Shown here: positions 57,677 through 64,000 of the stretch, piece by piece
Numbering within the stretch: position 1 is the stretch's first letter
How the letters are laid out: every line of letters begins with the position of its first letter
Notes under the pieces: generated by a model
Told to the model about the DNA's origin: nothing
The model's input: the letters and a program-made list of their open reading frames with translations, nothing else
Database searches by the model: none
Assembly (NCBI RefSeq): GCF_024171785.1
Contig: NZ_JAMTCK010000015.1
Span: 209,129 to 273,128 of the forward strand
Length of the DNA stretch: 64,000 bases
Origin: Goodfellowiella coeruleoviolacea
Lineage (GTDB): Bacteria; Actinomycetota; Actinomycetes; Mycobacteriales; Pseudonocardiaceae
Direction: 5' to 3'
Program-made: the position numbers and the translations under genes

Positions 57677-59239
57677 GTGCCCAATGAGAGCCCAGCCGCC
57701 CGCGACACCACCGCCGCCACCCACCATCCCCCCACGGCGGGCGCGGCACCCCACCCGGCGCGGTTACCCAGCGATCTGGGCTTCGACCTCGACCGCGCCA
57801 CCATCCCCGAACTGCACGCGCGCATGGCCGCCGGCGACCTCACCGCAGTGGCCCTGACCAGGCACTACCTCGACCGCATCAGCGCGGTGGACCCGCTGCT
57901 GCGGGCCGTGCTCACGGTCAACCCCAACGCACTGGCCGAAGCCGAGAACCAGGACCGGCAGCGCGCGGCCGGCCGCAGGCGCGGCCTGCTCGACGGGATC
58001 CCCGTGCTGCTCAACGACAACATCGACACCAGCGAACTGGCCACCACCGCCGGGTCGCGCGCCCTGGCCGGCCGGCGCCCGGCCAGGGACGCCTGGCTGG
58101 TGCGGCGGCTGCGCGCCGAGGGCGCGGTGCTGCTGGGCAAGACCAACATCAGCGAGTGGGGCAACTTCCGGTCCACCCGGTCCACCTCCGGGTGGTCGGC
58201 GCTGGGCGGCCAGACCCGCAACCCCCACGTGCTGGACCGCAACCCGTGCGGCTCGTCCTCGGGCTCGGCCGTGGCGGTGGCCGCCGCACTGGCGCAGGTC
58301 GCCATCGGCACCGAGACCGACGGGTCGATCCTGGTGCCGGCCGGCGTCAACGGCGTGGTCGGCCACAAACCCACGGTCGGCATGGTCAGCCGGTCCGGCC
58401 TGGTGCCGGTGTCCCGCGACCAGGACACCCCCGGCCCACTGGCCAGGCACGTGGTCGACGCCGCCCTCACCCTGGCCGCGCTCGGCGGCCGCGACCCGGA
58501 CGACCCGATCACCTTCGAACGGCCGGACGATCCCGCCACCGAGCTGTCCACCACCGCACTGCGCGGCGCCCGCATCGGGGTGTGGCACCTGCCCGAGGTC
58601 GACAGCCGGGTGGCCGAGGTGTTCCAGTCCGCCGTGGCCGCGCTCGTGGCCGCCGGGGCCACCGTGGTCGACGTGGACCTGGAACACCAGGACGAGATCA
58701 CCGACCGCGAACTGCCGGCCCTGCTCAGCGAGTTCCGCCGGGACCTGCACACCTACCTGAAGACCCGGCCGGACTGCCCGCAGAACCTGACCGAGCTGAT
58801 CAGGTTCAACTGGGACGACGAGGTCGAGCTGTCCCTGTTCGGCCAGCAGCTGTTCGAGTACGCGCTGCGCGCGCCCACCACCGACGACCCCGAATACGTC
58901 GAACAGCGCGCGGTCGCGCGCGCCCTCGCCCGCTACAGCCTTGAGGACCCGCTGACCAGGTACGACCTCGACGCGATCGTCGCACCCACCAACGGCCCGG
59001 CCTGGCTGACCGACTACACCGCCGGCGACGGCGACACCCTGGGCTCGGCCACCCCCACCGCCGTCGCCGGCTACCCAGCCGTCACCGTCCCCGCCGGATT
59101 CGTCGGCGCGCTCCCCATCGGCGTGTCCTTCCTCGGCCCCCGCTGGGCCGACCACCAACTGCTGTCCCTGGCCGCCGCCTTCGAACACACCCACCCGGCC
59201 CGCCGCGCCCCCACCTACCTGCCCACCCTCCCCAACTAG
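57677..59239 (+). CDS. Amidase-signature protein with altered catalytic lysine
   Basis: 520 residues. The Ser-cisSer region is intact: NPCGSSSGSAVAVAAALAQV and GTETDGSILVPAGVNGVVG, with the Ser nucleophile in DGS. However, the strand that normally reads PVLxKDNIDT, carrying the catalytic Lys, here is GIPVLLNDNIDTSELATTAG, with Asn in its place. The protein may be inactive as an amidase or use another mechanism. The start at 57677 (MPNESPAARD) precedes a variable Pro/His-rich tail; homology starts near residue 40. The stop codon lies in the first of three tandem 18-bp repeats. Confidence 0.88.
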   Translation: MPNESPAARDTTAATHHPPTAGAAPHPARLPSDLGFDLDRATIPELHARMAAGDLTAVALTRHYLDRISAVDPLLRAVLTVNPNALAEAENQDRQRAAGRRRGLLDGIPVLLNDNIDTSELATTAGSRALAGRRPARDAWLVRRLRAEGAVLLGKTNISEWGNFRSTRSTSGWSALGGQTRNPHVLDRNPCGSSSGSAVAVAAALAQVAIGTETDGSILVPAGVNGVVGHKPTVGMVSRSGLVPVSRDQDTPGPLARHVVDAALTLAALGGRDPDDPITFERPDDPATELSTTALRGARIGVWHLPEVDSRVAEVFQSAVAALVAAGATVVDVDLEHQDEITDRELPALLSEFRRDLHTYLKTRPDCPQNLTELIRFNWDDEVELSLFGQQLFEYALRAPTTDDPEYVEQRAVARALARYSLEDPLTRYDLDAIVAPTNGPAWLTDYTAGDGDTLGSATPTAVAGYPAVTVPAGFVGALPIGVSFLGPRWADHQLLSLAAAFEHTHPARRAPTYLPTLPN

Positions 59240-59275
59240 CCCACCCTCCCCAACTAGCCCACCCTCCCCAACTAG
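59222..59275 (+). repeat. Three 18-bp repeats, each ending in an in-frame stop
   Basis: CCCACCCTCCCCAACTAG occurs three times without spacer at 59222-59239, 59240-59257 and 59258-59275. The first copy encodes P-T-L-P-N-stop, the end of the amidase; the next two lie in the same frame and also end in TAG. Confidence 0.9.
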
Positions 59276-59636
59276 CCCACCCCCAACCACCCGCACACCG
59301 CCCAGCCCGTGCCCCCACCGCCGCGCCACCCGCTGCGCTTGGACGGCCCGCACCCCACACCGCCCAACCACCTGCGACCGCCCCCGGCCCTATACACCCC
59401 CACCACCCCAGCTGCCCGAAAACCACCCGTCCGGGTGCCCACCTGTCCACAGCACCCCCACCTGTCCACACCCGCCGCCCACCACCCTGGCCATCCCCCC
59501 ACCCACCGGTAGGCTGGTCCAGGGGACGCCCCCCGGAGAGGGTGGGGGCTGGGCTCCTCTCCTCCACAAGCACCCCACCAGCGGTTTCGCACTCCACGCG
59601 TGAACGTGTCCGGGCGCGGCACTAGGTTCTGCACCC
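59276..59636. other. C-rich intergenic region with promoter of the last gene
   Basis: Another C-rich, G-poor plus-strand stretch to about 59510, followed by a hairpin with GGAGAGG (near 59536) and CCTCTCC (near 59557). A promoter GTGAAC (59600-59605), 17 bp, TAGGTT (59623-59628) ends eight bases before the GTG of the final gene. Confidence 0.5.
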
Positions 59637-62600
59637 GTGACAGATGACCAGTCGGCCAGCCAGTCGAACACCGGCCAGCAGATCCTGGTCGACCCCAGCG
59701 GGCCCACCGCCTCGGTGCCGCTGCCCGTGGTGCCCACGGTCTGCACCGTCGCCACCCGCGCCGAGCTGCCCGCCGTGCGCGTGCTGGAGTCGTCGTTCCT
59801 GGCCCACCACGCCGACTCGCGCTTCGTCGCCCTCATCGTCGACGCCGAACCCGGCCACGCCGAACGCGGCGTGCTCACCCCCCACGACATCGGCCTGTCC
59901 GAGGAGGAACTCGGCCAGCTCGCCACCGCCTGCACGGCCAGCCAGCTCTGCGCGGTGCTGCGCCCACGACTGCTGGAGTGGCTGCTGATCACCGGCCGGC
60001 CGGTGCTCTACCTCGACCCCTCGGTCTACGTGCTCAGCCCCATCACCACCGACGTGTTCGCCGGACTGGCCAACGGCCCGCTGGTGCTGCTGCCCAGGGT
60101 GCTGCGGCCACTGCCGGACGACGGCCTGCGCCCCACCCAGGCCGAACTGTTCCAGGCCGGCATCTACGAACCCGGCCTGCTCGCGGTGGCACCCGGCGCC
60201 GAGGAGTTCGTGCGGTCCTGGGCCGAGCAGGCCCGCCGCGTGCCAGCCGAGGCCGACAACTTCCTGGACGTGGCACCGGCCCTGGTCGCCCACCACCTGC
60301 TGCGCCACACCTGCTTCGGCCTGTCCTACTGGAACATCGCCCAACGCGAGCTGTTCCGCGGCCCCGACGGCCAGCTCACCCTGCTCGGCGAACCACTGCG
60401 CACGATCCACTTCACCGGGTTCGACCCGCGTCGGCCCTGGCTGCTGACCGCCCGGATCACCGACCGACCCAGGGTGCTGCTGTCGGAGTACCCGCTGGTC
60501 GCCGAGTTGTGCGCGGCCTACCGCGCCGCACTGGTCGAGGCCGGGCACAGCCTGCAGGAGGTGGACTACCGGTTCGACCGCCTCGCCGACGGCACCCTCC
60601 TGCCCCCCGCCCTGCGCGCCGCCTACCACGAGGAGTGCGTGGCGGCCGAACGCGCCGAGCAGGCCGCGCCACCGTCGGCGTTCAGCCCAGCCGGTCCCGC
60701 CGGTTTCCTGGAGTGGGCCTGCCAGCCAGACCCCGACCTGCCGGGCAGCACCCGCTGGGCCGCCGCGGTGTGGCGGGACGACCCCGGCCTGCGCCGCGAC
60801 TACCCCGACCCGTTCGGCGCGGACTTCGCCGCCTTCCGCGACTGGTGCGCCGGGCCGGGGGTGGCCGCCGCCCGACTGCCCGTCGCCGCCGTGCCCGGGG
60901 CGCGGGCCACCGAGGAGGCCCTGCGCGACCAGCTCGGCGTGTCCGTCGTCGGCGACGGCCCGGTCGCCGACCTGATGCGCGCGGCCGCCGTGGCATCCGG
61001 CCTGCCCACCTCGACCGGCACCGGCTACCCGGTGGTGCTGCGCTGCTCGCCGGGCGCACCAGCGCCAGCCGACCGGTACCTGATCTCGGTGGCCTTCGAC
61101 GCCAGCCAGCCCACCGACCCGGACACCGGCCTGGACCTCGCCGGCCACGCCGACCTGGCCCAGGCCAACGAGATCTGGGTGCCCTCGGAGAGTTCCAGCG
61201 CCGGGTTAGCGCAGTCCGACCAGCCGGTGCGGGTGTTCCCGCTGCCCGTGCCGGACGAGGGGGTGCGCACCGACGAGGCCAGGAAGGCCGCGCGCGCCCT
61301 GCTGGACCTGCCGGAGCGGCGGGCCGACGCCGTGGTCTTCGCCTGCGTCGCCGAGTACTCGACCGACTACTCGCGGGAACGCGCGGTCAACGCGCTCGGC
61401 GCGGTGTCCGCCTTCCTGACCGCCTTCGCCGACCGCTCCGACGTGGTGCTGCTGGTGGCGGTCAGCGGGGTCCGCGCGCACCCGGAGGCAGCCGAGCGGC
61501 TGCGCCTGGGCACCGTGGCCGACCAGCGGATCCGGCTGATCGAGGAACCGTCCACGGAGGTCGGTCAGGCCGTGCTGGACGCGGCGGACTGCATGGTCTC
61601 CCTGCACCGGGCAGCGGGCTCGGAGCACGCGGCCGTGGCACTGGCCAGGTACGCGATGCGCGGCGTCCCGGTGCTGGCCAGCGGTCACGGAGCGGTGGCC
61701 GAGATGTTCGACGCGTCCTCGGCGCTGCTGGTGCCCTGCCACGCCGCCGGAACCGAACCGGACGTGCAGGCCGCGGCGCTGCTCATGCGCGGCGTCGCCG
61801 ACGACCTGGGCGGTGCCGACGAGGTCGGGCTCGCCGGCCGGCAACACCTGCTCGACACCAGGGCGGTGAGCCGCGTCGGTGCCGCGCTGCGCGAACGGGT
61901 GGAGCAGGTCTACCGCGGCTGGCGGGCCCGGCGCGCGGTGAGCCGGCCGGACCAGGTGCCCGATCCGCTGCACGCGATGCACGCGGCCAGGCACGCCCTG
62001 CTGCGGCGCCCCGACGTCGGCGTGGCCAGCCGAACCCCGATGGCACCGGCACTGCGCAAGGCCGTGCTGCGGGTGCTCAGCCACTACGACAACCACATGC
62101 GCGACGTGTTGACCACCCTGGTGGACAGCGTGGAGCGCACCGCCGAGGAGCTGCTGCGCCGCCAGGACGACGTGCGCGTCGGCGTCGGCATCGGCGAACT
62201 GGACCAACTGCGGGCGCAACTGGAGCAGCTGGTCGAGCGCCAGAACCAGCTCGACGACCAGCTCGTCGGCATCGACGACGGCGTGATCCGGGTGCGCGCG
62301 GACCTGGCCGGCCAGGGTCGGCGGATGCGGGAGGTGGAGGACGCGGTGGTCGGTGAGGCGGCCAAGCGCGCCAAGCAGGTGGACACCCTGGCCGAGCGGA
62401 TCGACCGGCTCACCACGGCGCTGGACCGCACCCTGGACCGGATCGACGGCCTGGAGTCCCAGCTCGTCGACGTGCTGCGGGAACGCGACACCCGGCTGGA
62501 CGGCGGGGTGCGCGCGGCAACCCAGGCGTTGCAGACGGCCGACGCGCTGCGCCGGGTCGTGGTGCGGGAACACGAGCGGCACAGCCCACCGGTGGAGGGG

Positions 62601-63650
62601 GTGCGCAGTTCCCTGGTGCTCAGCGATGCCGGCCTGTTGCGGCTGCCCGCCGAGGACTCGGTGATGCTGCCGCTGCTGTCCAGCCACGGTGTCTGGGAAC
62701 CGGAGCTGTCCGAGCTGATCGACGCCCTGGTGGAGCCGGACGGGATCTTCCTGGACGTGGGCGCCTACGTCGGCTACCACACGATCCGGGTGCTCAGCCG
62801 ACTCGGCACCTCCGGTGCCGTGGTCGCGGTGGAGCCGAGCGCGCCCGCGGCGCTGCTGCTGCACCACAACGTCGAGGTGAACGTGTCGGCCGCGATCGCG
62901 CGCCGGTTGGTGGTGCTGCGGGCGGCGGCCTGGGACAGCCCGGGCCGGCTGCTGGTGGAACCGGCACTGACCGGCGGAGTGGCGGTCCGGCCGGGACAGG
63001 GCAGCGGTGGCCCCAGTGACCCCGGTGATCTCGGTGATCTCGGCGACCCGGGTGATCCGTCCGCTCCACCCGCCGACCCGGCGCCGAACGCCACCCCCGA
63101 AGCGCCCGAAGTGTTCGAAGTATCCGAAGCACGGGAAACACCGGCGCACATCGAGGCGAGCGAACCCGTGCACGCCGAGCCGGGCACGCCCCCACCGGCC
63201 GGCGCTGCCGGGACCGAGGTCGTGGCCATCCGGCTGGACCGCGAGCTGGAGAACCTGGCGAGCACGCGCGACCTGCGGCTGTCCGTGGTGCGGATCGACG
63301 TGCCCGGCCGCGGCCACCGCGCGCTGGCCGGACTGGTCCGGCTGCTGCGCCGGGACCGCCCGCACGTGCTGCTGGAGTTCGCCGCGGCGGCGACGGAGTC
63401 GTTCGGCGACGACCCGATCACCGTGCTGCGCGAGTTCCGCACCTGGGGCTACGACCTGGTGCCGTTGGGGGCCCGGCAGCCGGCCACGCCCGAGCAGGTG
63501 ATGGAACTGGTCGGTCCGACCCGGTCGACAACGCTGTGGCTGCGCCCGAGGACCAGGCCCACCCAGCCGCAATCGGGTCAGTCGCCGTCCGCCCAGCCGG
63601 GCCCGGCACCGTCATCGGATCTTGCGCAAGCCGCTGACCAGGTGATTTGA
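59637..63650 (+). CDS. Giant multidomain glycosyltransferase - coiled coil - FkbM methyltransferase
   Basis: 1337 residues. Residues about 32-282 resemble GT8-like nucleotide-sugar transferases (VCTVATRAELPAVRVLESSF, then VLYLDPSVYVLSP, where DPS stands in for the metal-binding DxD). Residues about 479-708 resemble a GT4-like domain (NEIWVPSESS, CMVSLHRAAGSEHAAVALAR, GVPVLASGHGAVAEMFDASS). Residues about 840-970 form a coiled coil (LDQLRAQLEQLVERQNQLDD). Residues about 1030-1300 are an FkbM-type SAM methyltransferase (IFLDVGAYVGYHTIRVLSRL), interrupted at 1120-1193 by an acidic, Pro-rich insert. A TTA codon lies at residue 524. It may assemble and methylate a surface glycan. GTG 59637 is probably leaderless. 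Confidence 0.85.
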   Translation: MTDDQSASQSNTGQQILVDPSGPTASVPLPVVPTVCTVATRAELPAVRVLESSFLAHHADSRFVALIVDAEPGHAERGVLTPHDIGLSEEELGQLATACTASQLCAVLRPRLLEWLLITGRPVLYLDPSVYVLSPITTDVFAGLANGPLVLLPRVLRPLPDDGLRPTQAELFQAGIYEPGLLAVAPGAEEFVRSWAEQARRVPAEADNFLDVAPALVAHHLLRHTCFGLSYWNIAQRELFRGPDGQLTLLGEPLRTIHFTGFDPRRPWLLTARITDRPRVLLSEYPLVAELCAAYRAALVEAGHSLQEVDYRFDRLADGTLLPPALRAAYHEECVAAERAEQAAPPSAFSPAGPAGFLEWACQPDPDLPGSTRWAAAVWRDDPGLRRDYPDPFGADFAAFRDWCAGPGVAAARLPVAAVPGARATEEALRDQLGVSVVGDGPVADLMRAAAVASGLPTSTGTGYPVVLRCSPGAPAPADRYLISVAFDASQPTDPDTGLDLAGHADLAQANEIWVPSESSSAGLAQSDQPVRVFPLPVPDEGVRTDEARKAARALLDLPERRADAVVFACVAEYSTDYSRERAVNALGAVSAFLTAFADRSDVVLLVAVSGVRAHPEAAERLRLGTVADQRIRLIEEPSTEVGQAVLDAADCMVSLHRAAGSEHAAVALARYAMRGVPVLASGHGAVAEMFDASSALLVPCHAAGTEPDVQAAALLMRGVADDLGGADEVGLAGRQHLLDTRAVSRVGAALRERVEQVYRGWRARRAVSRPDQVPDPLHAMHAARHALLRRPDVGVASRTPMAPALRKAVLRVLSHYDNHMRDVLTTLVDSVERTAEELLRRQDDVRVGVGIGELDQLRAQLEQLVERQNQLDDQLVGIDDGVIRVRADLAGQGRRMREVEDAVVGEAAKRAKQVDTLAERIDRLTTALDRTLDRIDGLESQLVDVLRERDTRLDGGVRAATQALQTADALRRVVVREHERHSPPVEGVRSSLVLSDAGLLRLPAEDSVMLPLLSSHGVWEPELSELIDALVEPDGIFLDVGAYVGYHTIRVLSRLGTSGAVVAVEPSAPAALLLHHNVEVNVSAAIARRLVVLRAAAWDSPGRLLVEPALTGGVAVRPGQGSGGPSDPGDLGDLGDPGDPSAPPADPAPNATPEAPEVFEVSEARETPAHIEASEPVHAEPGTPPPAGAAGTEVVAIRLDRELENLASTRDLRLSVVRIDVPGRGHRALAGLVRLLRRDRPHVLLEFAAAATESFGDDPITVLREFRTWGYDLVPLGARQPATPEQVMELVGPTRSTTLWLRPRTRPTQPQSGQSPSAQPGPAPSSDLAQAADQVI

Positions 63651-64000
63651 CTTTGGGCGCGGTGCTGCGTACCTTTCTCTCTGCCAGCGCGGAGCGGGCC
63701 CACCGGCCGGAAGGCCACCGGGGACGCTGCCTGGCGATGGACACGAACCAAGCTCCCACGATGTGGTAGAGTGGGTGTCCGCTGATGCGAGATCCCCAGC
63801 AGCAAGGACTCCGACGGAGTCGGCTTGTCGCGGGTTCTCGGATCACAACAGCGTAAAACCAAAAGCCGAAACGGTGGGGTTTTCTGCTGGGCGAATCCGG
63901 TTCACTGGAGCCGATTTGACAGCGGAAAAACGAGTCGGATAGGCTGACGGAAAGCGAAAACTGAATACGGATCAGGGTTGGTCCTGGTGAATCGGGAAAG
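63647..64000 (+). promoter_or_regulatory. Tandem strong promoters and leader of a downstream transcript
   Basis: No protein gene is convincing here. Promoter 1: TTGACT (63647), 17 bp, TACCTT (63670). Possible promoter 2: -10 TAGAGT (63767-63772). Promoter 3, near consensus: TTGACA (63916-63921), 18 bp, TAGGCT (63940-63945). Between them lie the hairpin GACTCCG-A-CGGAGTC (63807-63821) and a long hairpin at 63849-63889 (CAGC..AAAACC with GGTTTT..GCTG). Multiple promoters and structured leader RNA at the window edge fit an rRNA operon or another highly expressed gene just beyond 64000. Confidence 0.55.

Noticed and set aside
59222..59275. Possible CRISPR array.
   Set aside because: The units are 18 bp with no spacers between them and no cas genes are nearby; it is a simple tandem repeat.
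1..64000. tRNA, rRNA or tmRNA genes within the window.
   Set aside because: I found no cloverleaf with TTCGA-type T-loop and CCA-adjacent stems and no rRNA core sequence; only a possible rRNA leader at the right edge.

Overview
This 64 kb window comes from a high-GC actinomycete chromosome. A filamentous Pseudonocardiales relative is the best guess, inferred from gene content and not from any 16S sequence. Pointers are the roughly 70% GC coding bias, GTG and TTG starts, 4-bp ATGA/GTGA overlaps, an XRE/DUF397 pair, adnAB instead of recBCD, a GlnA2-type glutamine synthetase, nirBD next to a HemD-winged-helix protein, a 13E12-type HNH element, a DasR-like operator and many leaderless promoters.

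Layout. 1-3185: assimilatory nitrite reduction (nirB end, nirD, HemD-like regulator, sirohydrochlorin chelatase). 3176-5200: three tandem copies of a small secreted protein of unknown function. 5347-7972: a LuxR-type two-component system diverging from a membrane protein. 8000-9470: a DUF222/HNH gene inside imperfect inverted repeats. 9664-10711: XRE regulator and DUF397 partner. 10730-14657: an NmrA-like oxidoreductase, two paralogous secreted proteins sharing an upstream region, and a cytochrome P450. 14989-17248: two tandem Tat-exported amidohydrolases. 17249-22471: HxlR/oxidoreductase pair, secreted tripeptidyl-peptidase-like hydrolase, alkyltransferase-like protein, chitinase-like GH18 protein and a VOC protein. 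22788-28162: an accessory patch of small, partly lower-GC genes of unknown function, including a paralogous pair that resembles orphan immunity genes, around a MerR/imine-reductase-like pair and a TPR protein.

28280-35256 encodes AdnA and AdnB, the actinobacterial helicase-nuclease that resects double-strand breaks. In mycobacteria, adnAB, a TrkA-type K+ channel and nudC are neighbours. Here the channel (42010) and nudC (54756) are separated from adnAB by unknown proteins, a TetR/MFS efflux operon, an M20 peptidase, LuxR and AraC regulators, a flavoprotein, a zinc metallopeptidase, a DUF2207 membrane protein and a pair of M16 peptidases. glnA2 (55891) and an amidase-signature protein with an unusual active site (57677) follow.

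The last gene (59637-63650) is the most unusual: a single 1337-residue protein with a GT8-like domain, a GT4-like domain, a long coiled coil and an FkbM-type methyltransferase split by an acidic, proline-rich insert. The final 350 bases hold tandem strong promoters and hairpins that look like the leader of a highly expressed transcript, possibly an rRNA operon starting beyond the window.

Regulatory sites visible in the sequence include MerR, TetR, HxlR and DasR-type palindromes beside their likely targets, about eight promoters whose -10 element lies 6-8 nt before the start codon, and a recurring 13-bp palindrome GTCCACWGTGGAC.
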